Shown one piece after another: positions 24,717-31,744 of a DNA stretch of 64,000 nt. The number at the start of each line of letters is the position of its first letter. The first letter of the stretch is position 1. Source of the DNA: Trebonia sp963777905 (GTDB taxonomy: Bacteria; Actinomycetota; Actinomycetes; Streptosporangiales; Streptosporangiaceae); NCBI GenBank assembly GCA_963777905.1, contig CAVZSM010000034.1, positions 54,584-118,583 of the forward strand, given 5' to 3'. Below the pieces are notes generated by a model, which made no database searches, was not told the origin of the DNA, and was given only the letters and a program-made list of their open reading frames with translations. The position numbers were made by a program, and so were the translations under genes.

Positions 24717-25643
24717 ATGGAGCTCAGCGAGACGCAACTGAGCGAGCACTTTGAGGCGACGATAGCCCGCCAGGGCCGGATCGAGCCACGGGACTGGATG
24801 CCTGACGGCTACCGCAAGACGATGATCAGGCAGATCGCGCAGCACGCGCATTCGGAGATCATCGGGATGCAGCCGGAGGGCAACTGGATCACCCGCGCCC
24901 CGAGCCTGCGCCGCAAGGCGATCCTGCTCGCCAAGGTCCAGGACGAGGCCGGGCACGGCATGTACCTGTATGCCGCGGCGGAAACCCTCGGCACCGACCG
25001 CGCCGACCTGACCGAACGGCTCATCGACGGCAGGCAGAAGTACTCGTCCATCTTCAACTACCCGACGCTCAGCTACGCGGACGTCGGCGTGATCGGCTGG
25101 CTGGTCGACGGCGCCGCGATCTGCAACCAGGTGCCGCTGTGCCGGTCGTCGTACGGCCCGTACGCCCGCGCGATGGTCCGGATCTGCAAGGAGGAGTCGT
25201 TCCACCAGCGCCAGGGCTATGAGCTGCTGCTCACGATGATGCGCGGCAGCGACGCGCAAAAAGCCATGGTCCAGGAGTCGGTGAACCGGTTCTGGTGGCC
25301 GTCGCTGATGATGTTCGGCCCGCCGGACGCGCAGTCCCCGAACACCGAGCGCTCGATGGCCTGGGGCATCAAGCGGCATACCAACGACGACCTGCGCCAG
25401 CGATTCGTCGACATGACGGTCCCGCAGGCGGACCGGCTGGGTGTCACGCTGCCGGACGACAAGCTCCGCTGGAACGAGGCCCGCGGCCACCACGACTTCG
25501 GCGAGGTCGACTGGGCCGAGTTCAAGGCGGTCGTCGGCGGCGCAGGCCCGTGCAACGCCGACCGGATCGCCCGGCGGCAGGCAGCCCACGACGCGGGTTC
25601 CTGGGTACGAGAGGCGGCGATGGCGCATGCCGCCAAGCACTGA
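24717..25643 (+). CDS. paaA: phenylacetyl-CoA epoxidase catalytic subunit
   Basis: 308 aa from ATG 24717. Ferritin-like di-iron protein with the expected carboxylate/His motifs (HSEIIGMQPEGNW, LLAKVQDEAGHGMYLY, RICKEESFHQRQGYE). With PaaC and PaaB it forms the monooxygenase that converts phenylacetyl-CoA to its 1,2-epoxide, fed by the PaaE reductase. First gene of paaABCDE; an earlier in-frame ATG at 24681 would cover the promoter and operator, so it is not used. Its last codons overlap paaB by 17 bp within a tandem repeat. Confidence 0.95.
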   Translation: MELSETQLSEHFEATIARQGRIEPRDWMPDGYRKTMIRQIAQHAHSEIIGMQPEGNWITRAPSLRRKAILLAKVQDEAGHGMYLYAAAETLGTDRADLTERLIDGRQKYSSIFNYPTLSYADVGVIGWLVDGAAICNQVPLCRSSYGPYARAMVRICKEESFHQRQGYELLLTMMRGSDAQKAMVQESVNRFWWPSLMMFGPPDAQSPNTERSMAWGIKRHTNDDLRQRFVDMTVPQADRLGVTLPDDKLRWNEARGHHDFGEVDWAEFKAVVGGAGPCNADRIARRQAAHDAGSWVREAAMAHAAKH

Positions 25644-25962
25644 GCGGCCAAGCACTGAGCCGCCAAGCACTGAGCCGCCAAGCACTGGCTGGCCGCTGTA
25701 CGAGGTGTTCCTGCGCGGCAAGCGCGGCCTGAACCACGTGCACGTCGGGTCGCTGCACGCCGCCGACCCGGAAATGGCGCTGCGGCACGCCCGTGACCTG
25801 TACACCCGGCGGAACGAGGCGGTCAGCATCTGGGTGGTCCCCGCCGACGCGATCACTGCGTCGAGCCCGGACGAGAAGGACCCGTTCTTCGCCCCGTCGG
25901 GCGACAAGGTGTACCGGCACCCGACGTTCTACCAGATCCCGGAAGACGTGCCCCACATCTGA
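25627..25962 (+). CDS. paaB: phenylacetyl-CoA epoxidase subunit PaaB with repeat-encoded N-terminal extension
   Basis: 111 aa from ATG 25627, inside the end of paaA. The conserved PaaB body begins at about residue 22 (WPLYEVFLRGKRGLNHVHVGSLHAADPEMALRHARDLYTRR) and ends YRHPTFYQIPEDVPHI. Before it are four pentapeptides, PPSTE-RPSTE-PPSTE-PPSTG, encoded by the 15-bp tandem repeat. Family members normally start close to the WPLYEVF motif, so this is an added flexible arm. PaaB bridges the PaaAC core. Confidence 0.9.
   Translation: MPPSTERPSTEPPSTEPPSTGWPLYEVFLRGKRGLNHVHVGSLHAADPEMALRHARDLYTRRNEAVSIWVVPADAITASSPDEKDPFFAPSGDKVYRHPTFYQIPEDVPHI
25630..25688. repeat. 15-bp tandem repeat (about 4 copies) across the paaA/paaB overlap
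   Basis: Units CCGCCAAGCACTGAG at 25630, 25645 (one change), 25660 and 25675 (last unit ends GG). In the paaA frame the first unit contains the TGA stop, so further copies do not alter PaaA; in the paaB frame each copy adds five residues. Confidence 0.92.
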
Positions 25963-26810
25963 TGAGCGAATCTGAGAGTGAATTCGACGCTTACCTGTCG
26001 CTGACTGACGTCACGGAGGATGACCACCGCTGGGCGTTCGGCACGGGTTTTGCCGACCCCCTCGCGGGGGTCGATGTGACGCTGCAGGCAGGCGTGAACC
26101 CATCAGACGCCGCCGCCCTCGCCGAGCGCTGCCTCGCGCTCGGCGACGACGCGCTCATCTACAGCCACCGGCTCCAGCAGTGGGTCACCCGCGCGCCGGA
26201 ACTCGAGGAGGAGACCGCCCTCGCCAACATCGCACTCGACCTCCTCGGCCAGGCCCGGCTGCTGCTGACCCGCGCCGGCCAGGCCGAAGGGCGCGGTAGG
26301 GACGAGGACCAGCTCGCCTTCTTCCGTGACGAGCGCGAGTTCCGCAACGTCCGCCTGGTGGAGCGCGCCGACGCCGACTTCGCCGAGCTGACCGCCCGCC
26401 TCCTAGTCTTCTCCGCCTGGCGGCTGGCCCTGTTCGACCGCCTGACGGCGGATCCTGACCCGGTGCTCGCCGCGATCGCGGCCAAGGCCGTCAAGGAGCT
26501 GACCTACCACCGCGACTACGCCGCCGCCTGGGTCATCCGCCTCGGCGACGGCACGGACTACTCACACGCGAAGGCGCAGACGGCTCTGGACGCCCTATGG
26601 CCCTGGGTCGGTGAGCTCGACCTCGACGCCGACGCGGCCGCCTACCTCAACGCGGTCATCGCCGAGGCCACCCTCACCCGCCCGTCGGCGTCCCCGCTGG
26701 CCCCGGTCGCGGGCAAGACGGGCCGCGACGGCACGCACACCGAGGCGATGGGCTACATCCTCGCCGAGCTGCAAAGCGTCGCGCGCGCCAACCCGGACGC
26801 GACATGGTGA
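25962..26810 (+). CDS. paaC: phenylacetyl-CoA epoxidase structural subunit
   Basis: 282 aa; ATG shares a base with the paaB stop (TGATG). PaaC is the non-catalytic ferritin-like partner of PaaA: LGDDALIYSHRLQQWVTRAPELEEETALANIALDLLGQARLLL and KAVKELTYHRDYAAAWVIRLGDGT are typical. The N-terminus (about 40 residues, acidic) is longer than in many homologues. Overlaps paaD by 7 bp. Confidence 0.93.
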   Translation: MSESESEFDAYLSLTDVTEDDHRWAFGTGFADPLAGVDVTLQAGVNPSDAAALAERCLALGDDALIYSHRLQQWVTRAPELEEETALANIALDLLGQARLLLTRAGQAEGRGRDEDQLAFFRDEREFRNVRLVERADADFAELTARLLVFSAWRLALFDRLTADPDPVLAAIAAKAVKELTYHRDYAAAWVIRLGDGTDYSHAKAQTALDALWPWVGELDLDADAAAYLNAVIAEATLTRPSASPLAPVAGKTGRDGTHTEAMGYILAELQSVARANPDATW

Positions 26811-27277
26811 GCGCCAGGGAGACGGCCGGGTCCGTTCCGGATCCCGAATTTCCGGCCCTCACCATCGCGGACCTCGGCATCTTGCGGGACGTGCGGGAGG
26901 CGGACGGGGCAGTGACGGTCACGATCACGCCGACGTACTCCGGCTGCCCCGCGATGGCCCAGATCGCCGCCGACCTGCGCCGCCGCCTAGAGCGGGCGGG
27001 CTTCGGGGAGGTGGCGATCCGCACCGAGCTGTCGCCTCCCTGGACCACCGACTGGATCACCCCCGATGGCCGCAGGAAACTGGCCGAGGCGGGCATCGCA
27101 CCGCCGGGGCAGCCGGCCGCCCGTGGCGGGCCCGTTCTCGTACCGCTCGCGGTGCCGTGCCCTCGCTGCGGGTCGCCTGACACCCGCGAGCTCTCCCGGT
27201 TCAGCGGCACCGCGTGCAAGGCGCTCTACCAGTGCCAGGCCTGCCGGGAGCCGTTCGAGCACGTGAAGGAGTACTGA
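26804..27277 (+). CDS. paaD: PaaD, MIP18/DUF59-type Fe-S assembly factor for PaaE
   Basis: 157 aa from ATG 26804 (GTG 26807 possible). DUF59 domain (LTIADLGILRDVREADGAVTVTITPTYSGCPAMAQIAADLRRRLERAGF) with the conserved Cys of the SGCPAM motif, followed by a C-terminal zinc-ribbon-like element (CPRCGSPDTRELSRFSGTACKALYQCQAC). PaaD is needed to mature the epoxidase, probably by supplying iron-sulfur clusters. Embedded in the overlapping paaABCDE operon. Confidence 0.92.
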   Translation: MVSARETAGSVPDPEFPALTIADLGILRDVREADGAVTVTITPTYSGCPAMAQIAADLRRRLERAGFGEVAIRTELSPPWTTDWITPDGRRKLAEAGIAPPGQPAARGGPVLVPLAVPCPRCGSPDTRELSRFSGTACKALYQCQACREPFEHVKEY

Positions 27278-27279
27278 GC

Positions 27280-28320
27280 GTGCCGCCCGCGGTGTTCTAT
27301 CCGCTGACGGTGTCGGCGGTCGACCGGCTGACGGCGGACGCCGCCGCGCTGACGTTCGCCGTCCCGCCGGACCTGCGCCAGACGTTCGCGTTCCGCCCGG
27401 GCCAGTCGCTGACGGTCCGGCGCGGCGACGAGCGCCGGTCCTACTCAATCTGCGTCCCGCCGGGCAGCGCTCCGCGGATCGGCGTGCGCGAGGTGCCGGA
27501 CGGGTGCGTGTCCGGCTGGCTGGTGCGCGGCACCCGCCCCGGCGACACGATCGAGGTCCAGCCGCCGTCCGGCGCGTTCACCCCGGACCTGGCGGTACGC
27601 GGGCGGCACGTGCTGATCGCGGCCGGTTCCGGCATCACGCCGGTGCTGTCGATCGCGGCGGCGCTGCTGGCGGCCGGAGCCGAGGTCACCCTGCTGTACG
27701 GCAACCGCCGCGCCGACACGGTGATGTTCGCCGACGAGGTGGCCGACCTCAAGGACGCCTACCCGACCCGGATGCGGCTGGTCCACGTGCTGTCGCGGGA
27801 GGCGCAGGAGGTCGACCTGTTCACCGGCCGCCTGGACGCGGCGAAGCTTCGTGACTTGCTACCGGCTCTCGTGGACGTGCCGGCCGTCTCGGACTGGTGG
27901 CTGTGCGGCCCGTTCGGCATGGTGACCGGCGCGATCGAGGTCCTGAGCTCGTTCGGCGTGCCGCGCCAGCGGATGCACCGCGAACTGTTCTATGTGGAGG
28001 AAGAGCCGCCGCCCGTCGTCACCCACACGGAAACCGCGGGCCCCGGCGCCGAGGTCACGGTCATCCTCGACGGCCGCGCCACGACGGTCACGATCCCGCC
28101 AGGCACCCCCGTCCTCGACGGCGCCCAGCGCGCCCGCGCCGACCTCCCGTTCGCCTGCAAAGGCGGCGTCTGCGGTACCTGCCGCGCCGTGTTGCGCGAG
28201 GGAAAGGTCACTATGCGCCGGAACTTCGCCCTGGAAGATTCCGAGCTGGCCGCGGGTTACGTTCTCACCTGCCAATCCCTTCCCGCCACGGATACGCTCG
28301 TCGTGGACTACGACAGCTAA
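27280..28320 (+). CDS. paaE: phenylacetyl-CoA epoxidase reductase subunit
   Basis: 346 aa from GTG 27280 with AAGGAG 9 nt upstream. Order: FAD domain (FRPGQSLTVRRGDERRSYSIC), NAD(P) domain (VLIAAGSGITPVLSIAAALL, WWLCGPFGMV), and a C-terminal plant-type 2Fe-2S ferredoxin domain (FACKGGVCGTCRAVLREG and a later CQS cysteine). It passes electrons from NADPH to the di-iron site of PaaA. Last gene of the operon. Confidence 0.94.
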   Translation: MPPAVFYPLTVSAVDRLTADAAALTFAVPPDLRQTFAFRPGQSLTVRRGDERRSYSICVPPGSAPRIGVREVPDGCVSGWLVRGTRPGDTIEVQPPSGAFTPDLAVRGRHVLIAAGSGITPVLSIAAALLAAGAEVTLLYGNRRADTVMFADEVADLKDAYPTRMRLVHVLSREAQEVDLFTGRLDAAKLRDLLPALVDVPAVSDWWLCGPFGMVTGAIEVLSSFGVPRQRMHRELFYVEEEPPPVVTHTETAGPGAEVTVILDGRATTVTIPPGTPVLDGAQRARADLPFACKGGVCGTCRAVLREGKVTMRRNFALEDSELAAGYVLTCQSLPATDTLVVDYDS

Positions 28321-28344
28321 TTGCCGGCCGGCACGTCAGGGGGG

Positions 28345-29070
28345 CTAGCCTCGTGCTGACCGCAGGCCCGCGTCCCTGAGGAAGGTCAGCACCGCGGCGA
28401 CGCGCCGGTGCACGAGCTGCTCGCTGGCCAGGTCGAGCTTCGTGAAGATCGCGTTGACGTACTTCTCCACCGACGATTCCGACAACGACAGCTCCGCCGC
28501 TATCCCCGCGTTTCCCCGGCCCTGGGCCATCTCGCGCAGCACGTCGAGCTCCCGTGGGGTGAGCCGGGCCAGCGGCGACTCGCGCAGCCGCGCCCGGCGG
28601 CTGACCAGCGCGTCGACCACCTGCGGGTCGACCACCGAGCCGCCGCTCGTCACCTCGCGCAGCGCTGCCAGCAGCTGCTGCAGGTCACCGACGCGGTCCT
28701 TGAGCAGGTAAGCCAGGCCCGCGGTGCCGTTCCTGAACAGCTCGAAGGCGTAGGACTCGTCGGCGTACTGCGACAGGACCACCACTCCGATGTCCGGATC
28801 GGCCGCCCTGATCGCGTGCGCCGCGTCGATGCCTTCCATCGCCGGCCTGACCGCGTCGTCGGCCCCGCCGACCGCGGTTCCCGCGGGCGGCATCCGGATG
28901 TCCGTCAGGACCGCGCCGGGCCGGGCCCGGCGCACCGCGTCGAGCAGTTCGGCCGCCGAGCCGACGGCGGCGAGCACGGTCACCTGCCCCGAGTCCTCGA
29001 GCAGCCGCCGGGTGCCCTCCCTGACCAGGTAGTTGTCGTCGGCGATGACGATGCGCAGCGGCTCCTTCAT
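28345..29070 (-). CDS. NarL/FixJ-type response regulator
   Basis: 241 aa. Receiver domain with acidic pair DDN near residue 11, phosphoacceptor D57 (LTDIRMP) and KD (YLLKDR). LuxR-type HTH at the C-terminus: LTPRELDVLREMAQGRGNAGIAAELSLSESSVEKYVNAIFTKLDL. The loop after DIRMP holds an extra Gly/Ala-rich stretch (PAGTAVGGADDAVRPAMEG) also common in actinobacterial relatives. Its cognate kinase gene ends 9 bp upstream. Confidence 0.92.
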   Translation of the reverse strand: MKEPLRIVIADDNYLVREGTRRLLEDSGQVTVLAAVGSAAELLDAVRRARPGAVLTDIRMPPAGTAVGGADDAVRPAMEGIDAAHAIRAADPDIGVVVLSQYADESYAFELFRNGTAGLAYLLKDRVGDLQQLLAALREVTSGGSVVDPQVVDALVSRRARLRESPLARLTPRELDVLREMAQGRGNAGIAAELSLSESSVEKYVNAIFTKLDLASEQLVHRRVAAVLTFLRDAGLRSARG

Positions 29071-29079
29071 GGGCGTGGC

Positions 29080-31098
29080 TCAGCCATGGTCGGCGCCCGG
29101 CCCGGAAAGCGGGATCTCGGCGTGCAGCGTGGTTCCCCTGCCGGGCTCGCTGTCGATGCGCAGCGCCCCGCGCACGATCGAGATCCGGTCGGTGAGGCCG
29201 GCCAGCCCGAGTCCGCGCACCGACCCGGGATCGAAACCGCAGCCGTCGTCGCGCACCTCGACGGCCAGGTGCCCGTCCGGCTGCGTGAGCGCGACGAGCA
29301 CCCGTTCCGCCCGCGCGTGCTTGACCGCGTTGGTCAGCGCCTCCGCGACCACGTACCAGGTGGTCGTCTCGATGTGCGCGGGGTAGCGGACCCCGCGCAG
29401 CGCCGGGTCGGCCTCGATCACCACCTCGAGCGGCAGTCTGGCAGCCTGTGCCTCGATCGCCTCGAGCAGCCCCTGGTCGGAGAGGACCGGCGGATGGATG
29501 GCGTGGGCGAACTCGCGCAAGGTGGCGAGCAGGTCGCCGAGGTCCCGCTGGAGCTCGGCCAGCGGCTCGTCGGTACGGGGGTCGCCGCGGCGCAGCCGTT
29601 CCCGCGCCAGCGCCAGCTTGGCCGTCAGCGCCACGACGTCCTGCTGGGCGCCGTCGTGCAGGTCCCGCTGGATGCGCTGCCGCTCGGCGTCCTGGGCGTG
29701 CGCGATCCTGGCCCTGGAGGCGGTCAGTTCCGCTGTCAGTCGCAGGTTGCTCACGGCCGTCGCGGCCTGGCCGGCCAGTTGCGCCAGCAGGCGGTGGTCC
29801 TCGTCGAGCAACGGGCCGTCGCGCCGCGGGCCGCACTCGATCCGGCCGAGCGTGCTGCCCGCGTGAACCAGCGGCGCCACATAGGCCGGGACAGCGGTCG
29901 TGCCGGGAACGAGCCCGGCGGTCGCGGTCTCGGCGCCGAGGCGCACGCGCACCCACTCCAGGGCGAGTCCCTGGCGTATCGCGTCAGCGAGCTGGGGCAG
30001 CAGGTCCGCCGCGCCTGGCGACGTCTCGAGCAGCGCGCCGAACCGGGTGATCACCGCGTAGCCGTCGAGCCGCTTCCCGAACACCCACCGGTCGGCCAGC
30101 CGTTCCAGCCTGCGCTGCACCGGCTGGAACGCCAGGGCGGCGCCGGCGGCCAGCAGCATCGCGACGCCGACCGTCAGGTACCGGCTGGCGAGGGTGCCGA
30201 GCGCGGCGGCCGCCGCGACGTAGACCACGGCGATCATCAGCCACAGCATGCGGTAGATGGCCGACCGGCGGGCGGCGCGGTCGATGCCGACGATTCCGTC
30301 GTCGGACAGCGCCACTGCCAGCGATGCGAACACCAGCAGCAGTCCAAGCACCCAGAGCACCCAGACGGCTACCGTCGCGGCAGCTCCCGAGCCGAAGGTC
30401 GCAACGACGGCGTTCGCGACGAAGACGAGCAGCGCGCTCCCCGTGCCGACCAGCATCCAGCGGATGCGGCGGCGGTCCGCCGCCGCCGACCGCCGGTACC
30501 GCAGGTACAGCAGGACCAGCCCGAGGAAGACCCACGCGGAAAAAGTGAACTGCAGCGCGGCCAGGGCCGGCTTCGCCGGGCTCAACGCCGAAGTGAACAG
30601 CGGGCTGACAGTGCCGGGCTCCGCCGCCTGGTAAAGGCTCGCCGGGGGTGTCTGGCTCGAGGCCATCAGCGCGACCGGGATCAGCACGGCTGCCACGGCG
30701 GTGGCACGCAGCACCGCGCGTTCCCCGCGGCTCTGCGGGACGCCGGTCGGGAACAGCCCGATCAGCCCGATCCCGGTGACCACCGACAGGTTCGACGCGC
30801 ACTCTGCGATCAGCAGCACGAGCCATGCCAACGATGAGCCGGCCACCGCCGGCAGGTCGGTGACGGCGCCGGCGAGGCAGTCGCCCACCGCGAACAGCGC
30901 TCCGCCCGCGAGCAGCCAGAATGCGACGCGGCGACCCGGCCCCCGGACAACGCCGATGAGCCCGGCGGCATAGAGCGGCGCCGGGCCGGCCAGCACGAAG
31001 CCGGCCTCGTCGAGGTGACCGGTGGCCAGTCCCATCCATGCCTCCGCGACCAGGGCGCAACCGCCGACGATCGCGAGAAACACGCAGACAGCCCGCAT
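29080..31098 (-). CDS. membrane sensor histidine kinase (HisKA_3 type), partner of the response regulator
   Basis: 672 aa from ATG 31098 (GTG 31104 possible). Roughly eight N-terminal membrane helices, then a GAF-like linker (about 330-460). The dimerisation/phosphoacceptor segment is ERQRIQRDLHDGAQQDVVAL with H481, and the HATPase domain shows YVVAEALTNAVKHARAERV and LGLAGLTDRISIVRGALRI. The input is unknown; the helices may sense membrane state or a small hydrophobic ligand. Operon with the regulator gene; divergent from the DUF6220/kinase pair, which encodes a kinase of the same build. Confidence 0.9.
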   Translation of the reverse strand: MRAVCVFLAIVGGCALVAEAWMGLATGHLDEAGFVLAGPAPLYAAGLIGVVRGPGRRVAFWLLAGGALFAVGDCLAGAVTDLPAVAGSSLAWLVLLIAECASNLSVVTGIGLIGLFPTGVPQSRGERAVLRATAVAAVLIPVALMASSQTPPASLYQAAEPGTVSPLFTSALSPAKPALAALQFTFSAWVFLGLVLLYLRYRRSAAADRRRIRWMLVGTGSALLVFVANAVVATFGSGAAATVAVWVLWVLGLLLVFASLAVALSDDGIVGIDRAARRSAIYRMLWLMIAVVYVAAAAALGTLASRYLTVGVAMLLAAGAALAFQPVQRRLERLADRWVFGKRLDGYAVITRFGALLETSPGAADLLPQLADAIRQGLALEWVRVRLGAETATAGLVPGTTAVPAYVAPLVHAGSTLGRIECGPRRDGPLLDEDHRLLAQLAGQAATAVSNLRLTAELTASRARIAHAQDAERQRIQRDLHDGAQQDVVALTAKLALARERLRRGDPRTDEPLAELQRDLGDLLATLREFAHAIHPPVLSDQGLLEAIEAQAARLPLEVVIEADPALRGVRYPAHIETTTWYVVAEALTNAVKHARAERVLVALTQPDGHLAVEVRDDGCGFDPGSVRGLGLAGLTDRISIVRGALRIDSEPGRGTTLHAEIPLSGPGADHG

Positions 31099-31267
31099 AC
31101 GCACAGTGTGACCCCCACGCTGACCTGCTGGGAAGGAAGCTGGCCGCACCCGCGACTTGCGGCCAGCCTCACCCCGGTCCGGCCGGCAGCCGGATACCGG
31201 GCGGACCTGCCGAGCCATAGCGTCTCGCAGCAGACCGATACCGCCCGGGGGAAAGGCGTCGAAGGAC

Positions 31268-31744
31268 ATGACAGAGAACCAGATCATCGTTGGCCACGCT
31301 GCGAGCACGTCAGGCAGTGCGCTGCGCCGCGGCGCCGGTGCCGGGTACCGGTGGCTCTTGCTGCTCTTCCTAGTGGCTGGGGTGGTGCAGATCTTCCTCG
31401 CCGGGCTCGGGGTCTTCCACCTGCACGCGTACGGCCTCGATGACCCGGCCGGCGACGCGGCCCTGGACCCGCACCGCGCGCTGGGGTTCGCGATGGCGGG
31501 CATCGCGATCCTCATCCTGGTGCTCGCGCTCGTCGCCAGGCCGGGCGGCCGCCAGGTCGTCCTGGCGGTCGTGCTGGTGCTGCAGACCGCGTTCCTGCAG
31601 AGCCTGCTGGCCGGGCTCGGCGACGACAGCCCGGTGTGGGGCGGGCTGCACGCCCTCGACGGGCTGCTCGCGCTGGTGGTCGCCGGCTACCTGTACGGCG
31701 TCGCCCTGGTCCGGCGCCGCGCCGCGGCGCGTGATCTCCGGTGA
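31268..31744 (+). CDS. DUF6220-like four-helix membrane protein
   Basis: 158 aa from ATG 31268. Four helices: WLLLLFLVAGVVQIFLAGLGVFHL, ALGFAMAGIAILILVLALVA, VVLAVVLVLQTAFLQSLLAGLG and ALDGLLALVVAGYLYGVALV. Conserved His in helices 1, 2 and 4 regions (FHLHAY, DPHRALGF, LHALDG) fit haem-b or quinone binding as in small cytochrome-like families. The stop overlaps the next gene (GTGA), so it is made with the second kinase and may be its sensor partner; that is inference. Confidence 0.65.
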   Translation: MTENQIIVGHAASTSGSALRRGAGAGYRWLLLLFLVAGVVQIFLAGLGVFHLHAYGLDDPAGDAALDPHRALGFAMAGIAILILVLALVARPGGRQVVLAVVLVLQTAFLQSLLAGLGDDSPVWGGLHALDGLLALVVAGYLYGVALVRRRAAARDLR

